Positions 8,901 through 19,854 of a stretch of DNA of 64,000 bases are shown piece after piece; the first letter of the stretch is position 1, and every line of letters starts with the position of its first letter. This stretch comes from Chondrilla cf. caribensis (lineage: Eukaryota > Porifera > Demospongiae > Chondrillida > Chondrillidae), in the NCBI GenBank assembly GCA_964020155.1, contig OZ026553.1:1434479-1498478 (forward strand), read 5' to 3'. A model generated the notes under the pieces. The model was not told where the DNA came from. It made no database searches and was given only the letters and a program-made list of their open reading frames with translations. Made by a program: the position numbers and the translations under genes.

Positions 8901-11409
8901 GGGCATACCCTTACCCGTTTTTAACCATACGTAGTCAACATGTCCCTAACTCGTAAATGTGTGACCCGTACATCTACTACAGTATTAAGCAAGTGATTAT
9001 TACTTGAGGCGTAGGTGACAATGATGTGCCTTGTGCAATGACGGTCTGATTTGTTTCAAGCGACGAAGAAAAATGGCTTATATGTTCAGTTTTTTAATGA
9101 AACTATCATAAGAGTACTGTGATATTATGTAGAGCAATATCAAGACAGACTATATTATGTGCATGGAACGAGATAAAATGGTTAATGATAGGATAATGTT
9201 AAGTGGGAATATGGTATAATACAACCTGTGTGATATAGGCATAAAGTGGACCCTCTATTAAGGGACACTCTGGATCAAGCACACCATAGAAATTACCTCC
9301 CTACAAAGGACACTTTCTAAGGCACCAAAATAGACATTCCACAGTGCTAATACATTTTTAGTACTGAAATGGTGGACCTCTCTACTGAAATAAACCTCTG
9401 TGTGGTGGATACATTAGCTGGTTCCAAGTTGTCCACTATAATAAGTTTCCACGTTATACACTTCTTATTAGGATAATATTAAGTGAGATTGAGGCACAAT
9501 ACAACACCATATGATGTAAGTACACACATGATTCATGTCAAAGGTGTTTGACAAATGTATTATCATATTAATTTTATGATAGCATTGTAGGGGGACACTA
9601 CAAAATGAACAAAATTGAGTTTCATCATCTTTTATGGGGTAACAGACTTACGACCCGACCACTCTGATTGCATTCCCTCCATCCTCGTCCTGAAAGGAGG
9701 AGGACAGTCGTCAGCTACAAAGTGTGTGACACTTTGTACCATTCATGCTCAGGAGGGAATGCTGTCACTCGTCATCGTGGTTGAGGGGTTTGCCTTCGTA
9801 GGAGAACGAAGGATAGACACGTACTATAGAAATGATCCTAGTGAGTACAGTCTTAACTGTAGCCACCTGTGTGAGGAGCAAAGATCTCAGCTCCACCGAC
9901 ACACTTGTGGTATGAAGTGATAAGGTGCAACAATAAGGTCCTTGTCACAAAATTAGAGTTTATACATTTGTATTGAATTACCTCCCAAAAAGGCCATGAG
10001 GGGTATGTCGTAGTCACAGAGTGAAGGGAGGATCTCCATCACCAGTGTTACATTCCAAATGTCAGCATTCAGGTGGGTCTGGTACAGTTCAACGTCTACG
10101 GTATTCAAGGCCATTCCATTGGGTCGAGAGAGAGGAACACGCTGCAAGTGAATAAGGGCATATGGACAGGTTGATAGCAAGAACATACATACATACATAC
10201 ATACATACATACATACTGTACATACATACATACACATACATACATACATACATACATACATACATACATACATACACATCCACACACATATCTGTAAGAA
10301 TTATGACATGTGAACCAAAACACAGACATTTGCCAGTGTGAGTAAATAGGATGACCAATGGATACATATAGGTTGAAGCTGAATGTACCTACATATACAC
10401 TTGTATCCTACTAGGCTAGTTGAGGGGTAGATTAAAGGACAAACTGTGTGTACATACAGTAAGCCATGTAGCACAGGTCAGTGATACAGCACAGGTCACC
10501 AGACAGGTTTCATTGGTAGGATTAATTGCGTGAGAACAAGGCAGGAAATTAGTAAAAACATTCCTATTGCATATAATATGTTGGATTGGACTATGCACAT
10601 ATTGCAACATAAATTATCTATCATTCACTACACCAGGATACAACTATTACATGCTGTATGTGCACACAGTACTGGAGAATTTTAGGGTAAATACTTTTCC
10701 ATAAAATTGCAAACAAAACACACTACAAAGGAAGGTTCGTGAATACCCTCAGCAATTAACACTTCAAACTTGAAAGTTTGGTCAATTACTCAAAGAACAT
10801 TGCATTGTACACAAAAGATATGTCTCAAAGCAAAGTGAAAGTTATTATTGGTTTAACAGTGGGACTGTAAAGAGGTTTGTACACAGAATTACATACGTAC
10901 AAATGTACAGTCCTGAGTTGAAAGCACTCTCAACTTTAATGATCTCACCCAGCACTACTGTTCACTGTAATACGATCAACAACAAACACTACTACTTAAA
11001 TTTGAGGTGGGACGTTTGCCCAGGTGCGACTTACTGTATTGCCTGTAAAATATGGAATGTGCGTACATACACAATGTGTAAACTACCATACTTACAGTAT
11101 GTATGTACACAGCTGCATACACAATGTACTTAGCATGAAAAGTCAATATTACACATGCATGCACCTGTATAATATGTAAGTATAATACACTACAGGAAAG
11201 ATGGAGGTTACTCGGTTCATGAAAGAATCCCATCTGTGGCAGCGTAATAGTGGGGTGTGGACCGTGTAATTTGCAAAATGCTGCTTTCTAGAGCTTCCCA
11301 GCTCCAACCCTACACACAGACCATATTCACTGAGCTTCACCAAAAATGGGAAGGTTGTACATAAGATCAGTTCTGTTTTGTGAATGGCAATATCAGCGAA
11401 CATTATAGG
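2842..11409 (-). CDS. PKHD1L1: Fibrocystin-L (PKHD1L1)-like protein, cupredoxin and post-G8 exon block, copy B
   Basis: Fibrocystin-L is a very large type I membrane protein of the polyductin family, with IPT/TIG, G8 and parallel beta-helix regions. Minus-strand exons are 11194-11409, 9982-10141, 9652-9689, 8661-8756, 8222-8402, 6461-6667, 5971-6135, 5363-5482, 4423-4710, 3728-3799, 3472-3590, 3137-3278 and 2842-2986. Apart from one weak point near 9.9 kb, every junction has GT-AG sites and matching phase. Three cupredoxin domains come in sequence (8756-8222, 6667-5971, 5482-4423). The segment that normally follows a G8 domain comes next (DWVKGDNIVIA, then AEVGLLSRNVVIQG), and then the family motif DQDGTLSG. 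The body of the G8 domain is not found between 4423 and 3799. The gene continues left of the window. Family assignment is firm; the exact orthologue is inferred. Confidence 0.8.
3137..3799 (-). CDS. PKHD1L1: Post-G8 segment of fibrocystin-L (three exons, copy B)
   Basis: Exons 3728-3799, 3472-3590 and 3137-3278 splice in phase. They read EPLDWVKGDNIVIAPTSKDG, then LKYTHFGITETFDDGQFIEI, then RAEVGLLSRNVVIQG and GADMFGAQVLIHRAGSHHP. This order (W-x-x-GD-x-IVIA, Y-x-HFG, AEVGLL-x-RN) is diagnostic of the region directly after a G8 domain in PKHD1L1, CEMIP and TMEM2 relatives. The G8 domain itself is not visible upstream. Confidence 0.85.
4423..5482 (-). CDS. PKHD1L1: Cupredoxin domain 3 plus linker (two exons)
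   Basis: Exon 5363-5482 (40 codons) ends with ILFVWNDFHSLLQ. Exon 4423-4710 (96 codons) continues with a loop TYYFICGVAGHCSAGMKLKV, which again holds His, Cys, His and Met. After the domain comes CSGSCVFAYSPVETPRL. This Cys-rich pattern resembles the linkers that precede TIG repeats in fibrocystin-L. Both exons are in phase 0 and have canonical splice sites. In copy A the Trp of FVWNDFH is Arg. Confidence 0.82.
5971..6667 (-). CDS. PKHD1L1: Cupredoxin domain 2, complete copper-ligand set (two exons)
   Basis: Exon 6461-6667 (69 codons) gives the N-terminal half with LFFKWTTGYHNLVEI. Exon 5971-6135 (55 codons) gives GEHHFVCTVATHCVRGMKVR. The arrangement His, then Cys-x5-His-x4-Met is that of plastocyanin/phytocyanin type 1 copper sites, and all four candidate ligands are present. 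Extra cysteines (VVCEF, THC) could form the disulfide usual in phytocyanins. The domain is expected to be extracellular as part of the fibrocystin-L ectodomain. Copper binding is inferred, not shown. Confidence 0.8.
6708..6963. repeat. 20-bp minisatellite, copy B
   Basis: About 12 units of tataacctactggtacaata. The array is split by a transposon at 6964-7659 and resumes briefly after it. The copy A array (20,937-21,247) has other unit variants (tatgacctac). Confidence 0.95.
6964..7659. mobile_element. TA-flanked MITE-like DNA transposon in a minisatellite
   Basis: The ends are inverted: cggtaggcgccaaaataaac on the left and its complement gtttattttggcgcctaccg on the right, flanked by TA on both sides. 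Removing the element and one TA restores a perfect 20-bp minisatellite unit, so the insertion is exact. Copy A lacks it. A truncated relative lies at 49,186-49,473 in reverse orientation. No transposase is seen. A Tc1/mariner-type non-autonomous element is inferred from the TA duplication. Confidence 0.9.
7680..8221. other. Intron sequence without a gene
   Basis: Intron between the cupredoxin 1 and cupredoxin 2 exons of copy B, with a GA-rich tract at 7955-8010. No exon or RNA gene is seen. The whole stretch is absent from copy A. Confidence 0.6.
8222..8756 (-). CDS. PKHD1L1: Cupredoxin domain 1, degenerate copper site (two exons, copy B only)
   Basis: Exons 8661-8756 and 8222-8402 join in phase (AG+C) into a phytocyanin-like domain. 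The first strand ends ITFRWN, the first ligand position is kept in THGVYQV, and the C-terminal loop reads WYLVDAVEHNCRSGYKLS. Aligned with the C-x-x-x-x-x-H-C-x-x-G-M loop of the other two domains, the Cys, His and Met copper ligands are Asp, Asn and Tyr here, so this domain should not bind a type 1 copper. It runs straight into domain 2 (KLS then VKVGNIHEIVW). Both exons are missing from copy A. Confidence 0.75.
9652..9689 (-). CDS. Small PKHD1L1-like exon, copy B
   Basis: 38 bases encoding DEDGGNAIRVVG plus a split serine. The acceptor is tttcag. The donor is gtaagt in B and gtgagt in A, so both copies keep a canonical donor despite a substitution. The phase joins to the exon at 8661-8756. 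Confidence 0.5.
9867..9895 (-). CDS. Micro-exon with lost acceptor, copy B
   Basis: In copy A the equivalent 29 bases (21,876-21,904) sit between a cag acceptor and a gtggct donor. They join in phase on both sides and encode VELRSLLLTQ. In copy B the acceptor AG reads GG (plus-strand ccg at 9896-9898 instead of ctg), so the exon may not be usable. Without it the flanking exons are out of phase. The micro-exon is supported by phase alone and could be spurious. Confidence 0.35.
9982..10141 (-). CDS. PKHD1L1: PKHD1L1-like exon, copy B
   Basis: 160 bases between acceptor cttgcag and donor gtaatt, entering in phase 0 and leaving in phase 1. It encodes RVPLSRPNGMALNTVDVELY, a histidine/asparagine stretch, and DYDIPLMAFLG. 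The phase matches the preceding exon (11194-11409) directly. The copy A equivalent is rearranged and 20 bases longer. Confidence 0.7.
10186..10277. repeat. (CATA)n microsatellite
   Basis: CATA repeats with two interruptions in an intron. The copy A equivalent (22,218-22,253) is much shorter. Confidence 0.97.
11194..11409 (-). CDS. PKHD1L1: PKHD1L1-like exon, 72 codons, copy B
   Basis: The exon runs from acceptor aaactag to donor gtagtg and is 216 bases, phase 0 at both ends. It reads on from the WHYNC exon at 23,799-23,970, which also ends in phase 0. It contains VGLELGSSRKQHFANYTVHT. The equivalent exon in copy A has TAG in place of this CAG (Gln) codon. Confidence 0.7.
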
Positions 11410-11556
11410 CTAGTTTCAATGGAATTAAAAATTACATGTAAAATGTTGAAAAATGGGACAGAGAGCAATAACCAGGACCACGTACACATACACCTTAGAA
11501 CCAGTGCAACCTCCATGTGACCTTCATGTGATATTCCCATCACACTCATATGCTGG

Positions 11557-13238
11557 AACGCCCACTTTCCCATGAGCTATTCAAAAAGGTGTTTAATGTT
11601 TTATCTCCTATACTATCCCATACATTGAAAAAATACTAAGCACCTTTGAATGTAGCTTGGGTTACGGGTTAGGTACAGAAACGGGAATTGTCTCATAAGT
11701 TAGTTTAGGACCCGAGCTAGGTCTGGTAGACGTTTGACATTGACACGCCCACTTTCCCATGAGGTATTCAAAAAGGTGCTTAACGTTTTATCTCCTATAC
11801 TATCCCATACATTGAAAAAATACTAATTACCTTCGAATGTAGCTTAGGTTACGGGTTAGGTACAGGAACTGCAAGTGTTTCATAAGTTAGTTTAGGTCCC
11901 ATGAACTATTCAAAAAGGTGCTTAACATTTTATCCCCTATACTATCCCATACATTGAAAAAATACTAAGTACCTTCGAATGTAGCTTGGGTTACGGGTTA
12001 AGTACAGAAATGGGAATTGTCTCATAAGTTAGTTTAGGTCCCCAGCTAGGTCTGGTAGAAATATCACGTTGACACGCCCACTTTCCCATGAACTATTTAA
12101 GAAGGTGCTTAACGTTTTATCTCCTATACTATCCCATACATTGAAAAAATACTGATTACCTTTGAATGTAGCTTAGGTTACGGGTTAGGTACAGGAACTG
12201 CAAGTGTTTCATAAGTTAGTTTAGGTCCCATGAACTATTCAAAAAGGTGCTTAACATTTTATCCCCTATACTATCCCATACATTGAAAAAATACTAAGTA
12301 CCTTCGAATGTAGCTTGGGTTACGGGTTAAGTACAGAAATGGGAATTGTCTCATAAGTTAGTTTAGGTCCCCAGCTAGGTCTGGTAGAAATATCACGTTG
12401 ACACGCCCACTTTCCCATGAACTATTTAAGAAGGTGCTTAACGTTTTATCTCCTATACTATCCCATACATTGAAAAAATACTGATTACCTTTGAATGTAG
12501 CTTAGGTTACGGGTTAGGTACAGGAACTGCAAGTGTTTCATAAGTTAGTTTAGGTCCCATGAACTATTTAAGAAGGTGCTTAACGTTTTATCTCCTATAC
12601 TTTCCCATATATTGAAAAAATGCTAAGCACCTTCGAATGTAGCTTGGGTTACGGGTTAGGTAGAGAAATGGGAATTGTCTCATAAGTTAGTTTAGGTCCC
12701 CAGCTAGGTCTGGTAGAAATATCACGTTGACACGCCCACTTTCCCATGAGCTATTAAAAAAGGTGCTTAACGTTTTATCTCCTGTACTATCCCATACATT
12801 GAAAATATACTAAGCACATTCGAATGTAGCTTGGGTTACGGGTTAGGTACAGAAACGGGAATTGTCTCATAAGTTAGTTTAGGTCCCCAGCTAGGTCTGG
12901 TAAAAATATCACGTTGACACGCCTACGTTCCCATGAGCTATTAAAAAAGGTGCTCAATGTTTTATCTCCTGTACTATCCCATACATTGAAAATATACTAA
13001 GCACATTCGAATGTAGCTTGGGTTACGGGTTAGGTACAGAAACGGGAATTGTCTCATAAGTTAGTTTAGGTCCCCAGCTAGGTCTGGTAAAAATATCACG
13101 TTGACACGCCTACGTTCCCATGAGCTATTAAAAAAGGTGCTCAATGTTTTATCTCCTGTACTATCCCATACATTGAAAATATACTAAGCACATTCGAATG
13201 TAGCTTGGGTTACGGGTTAGGTACAGAAACAGGAATAC
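11557..13238. repeat. 187-bp satellite array with higher-order structure
   Basis: About nine to ten monomers. The consensus contains cgcccactttcccatgagct, atcccatacattgaaaaa and gggttacgggttaggta. Several monomers are shortened to about 151 bases by fusion at the text ggtccc/cccatgaac. A 187+151 pair (338 bases) repeats without visible change at about 11,888-12,225 and 12,226-12,563. A 187-bp pair at about 12,905 and 13,092 is also identical. The array separates duplication copies B and A. Confidence 0.95.
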
Positions 13239-13718
13239 TAATACTATCATGTACTACTATTATGTTCATATTATACACACACACTGTCACCATCTACATG
13301 TAACACCCTTGACTTCCTTTATAGCTGGGATTACATTCATATAACCTCACCCTCAGCTACATTATTATAAATTCAAGTTCAGTTACAATATACAGCTGCA
13401 GAGTGACTACTGGCTACCTTACAGAAGACAGACTAGACATATCAAATAAATGTCAAATCAATAAAAGAATGGCAGTACAATGTTTTGTTCCAGTCGGTAC
13501 TTCTGCGTGGCGTCCTCCACATCATAGTAGAAATGTGAATCATACCTCAGGTCCCAATTGATATTACACTTTGATTCAACTTATATTACATGAATCATTG
13601 TAAATAAGTCCAATATACGTTGGGCTGTTAGCTACAATATTCCTGTGATTTCACACAATACAAATTTGCTAGTTGTACTCGCATAACTCACCTCCATCAT
13701 CACCAGCTGATTGACCCT

Positions 13719-13861
13719 GTGAATCAGAGCTCATTTTCAGATAACAGTGTTTCTAAAGAAGGGATGCCAACAAAACTAAATGAAGATGAAGAACTCTCTA
13801 CACCAGACTGTATTTCCCAACTCTCCGGAATATTCACAACAAATATAATTTTCACACATAC

Positions 13862-13926
<65 letters not shown>

Positions 13927-14030
13927 GTATCTTGCTTGTACTGTAATGAGGTCTCTTGAGAGTCTTGAGACCACAGGTAGGTCATTATGACAGGATGTTT
14001 ACAATAACAGGTCTCACAGTTAGTAAACAC
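13719..14030 (+). repeat. Copy A equivalent of the CA tract and R1 repeat
   Basis: Same order as 1539-1862: coding-like open segment, CA tract at 13,866-13,923, then the R1 block. The CA tract differs in length; the rest is nearly identical. Confidence 0.85.
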
Positions 14031-15845
14031 ATGCACACACATTGTATGCATTGTTCGAAACCTGTACTAAAAATGAAATTACTAATTTATTGCGGGGGCG
14101 TTATTACCGCTAATTCTCTTCGGAAAATGCTTATTCTGCATGCGGAAACATTTATAATTGAAGCGAAGCTACAAATGCTGCTGAATACACTGTATTTGTA
14201 CATTTTCAATACTTGTACAGTAGTTTCGTGCTGAAAAGGTATCCGCGTATATTCTAGTCAATATAATGGCGAAATCATCATCCGAACAAGTTAAAATTGA
14301 TTCATAACAGCTAAATTCTACTTTCATATATTATCTGTCACCACAGGATACTTTTGAGCGAAGTTCGTTCTTGAAATCACAAGAAAAGCTCAATATAATA
14401 CTCTAGTAACATACGAAATCATTTGTGCTTTCGTTACCAACGCGAAAAAACAAACATCATGTGACCTGATTTGAAAGGATGATTCGTCAGTCCTTAGCAA
14501 CGGTAATCCTCCCCCGGATCGCAGAGATTTTTACACCATTGTATGTACGCTAACCTAAGCTTCATTTTGATATTATGTTGCCTAGGTGTTAAATGTACAA
14601 CGGAAACATAGCGGCCATAAGTATTTTTGGAAGTTTATGGTTGGGTGCACCGTAGAGGTTGACATTTTACGGAGATACTTGATATGAGTATATAGTGGTT
14701 GACATAATATGGATGTACTTGATATCAGTAGTGGTTGACATTTTATGGAGATACTTGATATCAGTAGTGGTTGACAGTCAATTTGGAAATAAATGAAGAT
14801 TGTGTGTCAAACCTGTTGAAAAATGCTGGACTACTAGTTTGCAATGACTTGAGATATGGTTTGAATCAATACAATGTTGGCAAGTACCGGAGTTGTAACA
14901 TGTAACATACAAGGTGTTGAGATACAGAATTAGGACCAGGTTTCTCCCAAACATGCGAACCCACCAGAGGTTTTTGCGTTGTTCCAGGCCTTTCTCAAGA
15001 AGTACACCTCACTTGTACAGGCAGCTCCGGGGTGAGTGCCAACACTGAACTCGGGGACAGAGAGTAAACAGGGACCATTTGGAAGCAGTCCGCTGTTGGG
15101 AAGCACCCATCCACCAACATTGCCACTGAGAGTACCGTCTTGGTCCCAGTACAAAACCTACATGAGCATGCATGCATAAGCAGTAGTAATGAAAGTGGTT
15201 TATTGTACATTCTTTTGTAATGTACAGTTTACAGCTTTTCTTCAGTACTGGGTGTACAGGAACGTTCTTCCATCATGTAAAGTGACAAATTGTTGCAGGT
15301 CACAAACCTTATCGGGATGGTGAGAACCTGCTCGGTGGATGAGCACCTGAGCACCAAACATGTCGGCCCCCTGTTCAAAGTGTCCACTGGAGTCCTCCAA
15401 CACACTGCCTTGGATCACAACATTGTGACTTAGGAGGCCAACTTCAGCTCTACACACAGAGTCGAGGAGGAGGAGGAGGGAATTCAGCACATTGTGTGGT
15501 CTGAACAAGTAATACACCTGCATCCATGCTTGACAGAGGGTTACTTATGATGTCCATTGAGGGTTTCAGTGCATAGTGTTTGTAGGTTGAGGGTTATCAT
15601 GTAAAGGGTACAATTTAACAACTAACATACGTAAAGGGTACATTTTACCTTATCTCAATGAACTGTCCATCATCGAAGGTTTCTGTGATGCCAAAGTGAG
15701 TGTACTTGAGTGCGTTCGCTAAATTGATCCTGTAGCCATTTTCTTCAACAGACTGGACAACACCAACCTGCACATGTGAATAATTTGACAGAACAAGTTG
15801 ACAAGATTCAAAATGTACATTCCAAAGACAATATCAAATGGAAGA

Positions 15846-16621
15846 TGTGGTAGTCACAGGTAGAAAACGAACGTTATTCCGTGGCCGACTGTTCGAGAAA
15901 ATGGCGACTCAACGTTGTTTCTAAATTTCCCAAATTTAATTCCTGTCAATATAATTGTATACGGCATAAAATTACGCAAAAGTCTTTTCTGGCTCTCTAG
16001 TCCACCTGTGCATGATAAATATCATGAACAGGTAGACAAATCATAGAGACAGGACACGATAAAAAAGGCCGTATTCTAGTGATGGTTGTTAATCGGCGCG
16101 CAAAACTTCACATCGACAGGGTGTGGGTTTCATACTTACACAGAGGCCTTTACCATGCTGGGCCATGTATAGCTCCTTGGGATACGTCGTTTTTTAGCGT
16201 CAACAACAGCAACAGGCTAGCTTTATCGCTGGGCGAGCTAGAATTGCTCTCAGGTTGCCTCAGTCCTTGGAAACTGGCTTCGTACAAAGTACTGACCCAT
16301 CCCAACAAGTCGTACGGGCAAAAATAATTATCACAGGATTCTCAGCGACCTGAAGCCAGTACAAATCTCTACAGATGAGGGTTTTAACGAGCGTCATGAC
16401 AAGGTAGGAGTTGCGTGAGCATGTACACGTTCACGTGTGCACGCGTTCCTGTGTATTGCGTACTGAAACACCGTCATATTAAAACCTCCGTAATAACACA
16501 CCCTATGGATGAAAAATGCTCTTACTTGCAGAAAACCCAGAGGATACCCTTAGGTTTTCACTTATTAAAAAAATTTCGACCGTCACACACTAATGTTCGT
16601 TTTCTACCCGGGACTGCCACA
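15846..16621. mobile_element. 776-bp inverted-repeat insertion private to copy A
   Basis: The ends are inverted repeats. Left: tgtggtagtcacaggtagaa. The right end reads tgtggcagtcccgggtagaa when complemented. The homology continues over aacgaac. Copy B has the uninterrupted text ggaagatacatt at 3663-3674. A GA dinucleotide flanks both sides. No transposase is seen. It lies in the intron between two post-G8 exons. Confidence 0.85.
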
Positions 16622-16767
16622 GATACATTACAAATGGTACATTGTGCCACATTGTCAATCAACAAGTGCACATATCACTTACTTCTGTTTCATTGCCGTC
16701 TTTACTTGTGGGGGCAATGACGATGTTATCACCTTCGACCCAATCTACTGGTTCCTGTGACAAAAGT

Positions 16768-16880
16768 AACATGTGTACACATGTACTGTACATAGGAACA
16801 CATGTACACATGTACTGTACATAGGAACACATGTACACACATGTACTGTACATAGGAACACATGTACACACATACATGTC
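16768..16880. repeat. 33-bp tandem repeat expanded in copy A
   Basis: Three units containing acacatgtactgtacatagg. The copy B intron at 3815-3862 has a single unit, so the expansion happened after the duplication or contracted in B. Confidence 0.9.
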
Positions 16881-17437
16881 CTGAACACATACAGTAAGTG
16901 TCCAAGATGGTAAGTACTCTATTACCAAGATGTACCATATCTATATGCTTGAACAGTTAAGATAACTCAGGAGCAAATACTTAGCACTTCACTCTGTAAC
17001 CATTACTGCTGGAAATCACATCAATTATCAGTGCACAGTAGCCATTTGATTAATCAATTAATAACTGGAAGTAATTAAGTGGGCGTAACCAGAAACCACT
17101 CCCACTTTATTAGACTGAGTGGTCATCCAATAGACTAAAGTCATGTTTGAGCTATACATGTACAAATCGATTCAGTCTAGTTTTTGAGCTAGAAACACTG
17201 ACATATTATGTACATTTTCAGGAAGAGAACAAGGAAGGAGGTGTTACCATGATAACATTCAAATCATTATCATTATTTCAATAATGATGAGCAGAAAGTG
17301 ATAATTGCACAGGACTGACGAGGAGTAAGGTGGAATTTGGATATTTTAATTGAAAAAAACAACAACGAAACACTACTGAATCACAGATAGTCATTCTGGA
17401 CTGTTTATCGAAGGAACACCATCAACATTTCGCTCAC

Positions 17438-18497
17438 ATCAACGTTTTCAAGTCTCGGTGTTTCCACTGGTGAATAAGCAAACACACAACTGCCACTGCA
17501 GGCTGCTTCCACAGGAGTCATCAACGGTGGTGCTACTGGGAGGGGATACACAACCACCTCCAGTTTCATCCCAGCACTGCAGTGACCTGCCACACCACAT
17601 ATGAAGTAGTAGGTCCCTGGAGACAGGTGGGGGACTATCACGCTGTTGTCCACACTCGGACGGTACCATTCCACCAGGGTATGAACAGGATTCGTGTCAC
17701 ACTTGTCGTATGCATCAGCTGTAACCTGGAGGATGAAGACAGGTACGCACATTCTCACTGTATACATACGTACATTTTGTTCTAGATGCAATGGCTTCCA
17801 ATAGGATGAAGGAGAACGATATTCTATCAAACATTTGATTTTATGCAAAATTTACACAAATAGTCAAATGCTAAGGCAAATTGGAGGGTTATGTGTATTG
17901 GTGAGGAGTATGTATTCTATTTACCCACTATAGAAGGAGCTGTTTACAACTGTTTACAAGTGTTACAGTAATTCACAGCTATTGTGTACCAATAGGAAGT
18001 GATCTGAACTCAGTCCTTATTATTTGGACATGATTCCTCTAAATATCTCACTTAACAGACAGTCCTCGTCAAAACACACTACACTCCAACGGTCAACTTG
18101 GACTGAAGGCCACAATGATCGGATACATTAGGGTTGACTGTACGGTTCTAACATCTTGTCAGGGATCACACATATTATGTGCATACATCTGTAGTATACA
18201 TAAACTTTTTACTACTGGCTGTCAAACATGATTGTAACCCACATGTACACACATAGGAGCTTGATTACTAGTGTTTGTCAAATATGCTCGTTCCCTACAA
18301 CTGCAGTACACACATACAAGCTTATATGATAATGACACACGTAACAGCTACATATGGTGAATGGCCCACCATTTTACCTGGAGAAGAGAGTGGAAATCGT
18401 TCCGTACAAATAATATGTTGGTTCTGTCGTGAATCTCCAGAGTGGGGTATTCTTGGATGGCCCAAAACACGGACACAGTGTCGCTCTTGGAAGGTTG
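17438..18497 (-). pseudogene. PKHD1L1: Cupredoxin domain 3, copy A
   Basis: Exons 18378-18497 and 17438-17725 match copy B in length and phase. The copper loop YYFICGVAGHCSAGMKLEV is intact. The first-half motif is FVRNDFHSLLQ, with Arg in place of the Trp seen in copy B. The domain is still readable although it belongs to a disrupted block. Confidence 0.7.
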
Positions 18498-18654
18498 CTG
18501 GAAAAGATGACATTGAACTGGAATGAATAAAGCTTTAAACCATGCTTCAATCACATAAGTGGTAAAATCCATTTCTGGGAGCAGACAAAACAATTGCATC
18601 AACTTCTAATCCCACTCACCCACACGAGGACAGGGGGAGTTATGAAACAAGGTG

Positions 18655-19854
18655 CGCATGTGGAACATGTCCGCTTGCCTCACTAAGTGTTAATTCAATG
18701 CTATTAGCGCCTTAGTGTAGCCCGAGATCTTATAATCACATGACCTTCTCGTGATTTGGTCAAGTGATTACGCAAGAAAAGCGATTGAACGTAATCGAGG
18801 TTTGAAAGCACGTAGCACGGATAAAATACTTTTGGCCTACTTTCACTACTTCAATCCTTACTTTCTTTGATTTAAACCCTAATGTAGAGGCTTAAATCAA
18901 AAAAATTAAAGCTATATTCGACTGCGTATTTTGTCTCGGACCTAGTAAGGGATGGAGCGCAGCCATCGAAATAAGTTTCGATTAGCAATTGAGCAATTTT
19001 AGTTATTTTATGTGTTGAAAGTGCATAATAGTTACAAAAGGAAGGTACAAGATCAATATTTTGTCATTTGTCGGTGCGTACCTCGATTGTCTTCGGGTCC
19101 TTTTTTCAGCTTCCATTTATATTTGCTCTCCCAACGATCGAAAATTCCTACCAATACTATCTTTAGAAATACTAAGAGTTCAAAAAAACAATCGATTGGA
19201 CTAAAAAGGCATTTAAACGATCAAAGACGATCTCACAATAACACTTGATATCGGCGAGATAATGACGTAAGCCAATTAGTCACATGATAATCATGTGATA
19301 ATGCCTCTTGTAGCGGATCACATTGTGGCATCTGCAAAATTATGGGGCCTTTTTGATACAGGCTACCTAGGATCGATCTGATTGTTGTATTGCCGAGACA
19401 TTAGGATGATTCAACTTTTCACCGAGGGGGGTTTTGATTCGCAATTCCGTTCAAGCGTTATTAGCGAAAATTCTCGGTAAGTTTGAACGGTTTACCATAT
19501 TTTTGTTAATATCTCGCTAAATGTTCGGTGAATCAAAACCCCCCTCGGTAGACTTTTAGAAAGTATCATAGCGTATGCTATAATCCAAAATCTGTATCTA
19601 TAGGAGCTCTCTTATAAAAAGGCCGCCCGATTAAATGGTTTTTATAAGCCGATTTAAATGCCGATTTTCTTCGTAATTACGAAGAAAATCATTACCAAAA
19701 GCTCTAAGAGTGAAGATTAAATACAATAATGTTATCTTAAAACGGTTCAGTACTAGTTCCTGCTTCTTTCAGAGAAATATTAACAATTCAATTTTACCGA
19801 AATTCGGCAATCCCAAGAAGCCATAAAAGTGTTAATGGACATGTTCCACATGCG
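18655..19854. mobile_element. 1.2-kb inverted-repeat insertion private to copy A
   Basis: The ends are perfect inverted repeats, cgcatgtggaacatgtcc and its complement. Copy B has the empty site aaggtggacgag at 5635-5646, and TG is present on both sides of the element. An inner palindrome lies at 19,421-19,549. No long protein is encoded. It sits in the intron between cupredoxin domains 2 and 3. Confidence 0.88.
19421..19549. mobile_element. Nested short palindromic element
   Basis: Arms of about 22 bases (accgaggggggttttgattc and its complement gaatcaaaacccccctcggt) enclose about 85 bases. It resembles a small MITE nested in the 18,655-19,854 insertion. An inner pair (gcgttattagcgaaa/tatctcgctaa) is weaker. 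Confidence 0.7.

Larger units (their letters stand above)
329..11556. repeat. Tandem segmental duplication, copy B
   Basis: This block aligns almost base for base with 13,239-23,636 (copy A), in the same orientation. The two copies start at the shared text ctaatactatcatgtactac and end at tcccatcacactcatatg. Differences are point changes plus private indels. B alone has 650-1369, a transposon at 6964-7659, and the stretches around 7.68-8.88 and 9.0-9.37 kb. A alone has insertions at 15,846 and 18,655. Satellite DNA lies to the left of each copy, which suggests unequal exchange between satellite arrays as the mechanism. Confidence 0.93.

Noticed and set aside
10890..10956. Possible fibrocystin-L exon (VLGEIIKVESAFNSGLY) in copy B and at about 22,870 in copy A
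   Set aside because: The entry phase does not fit either neighbour, and exons 11194-11409 and 9982-10141 join directly in phase.
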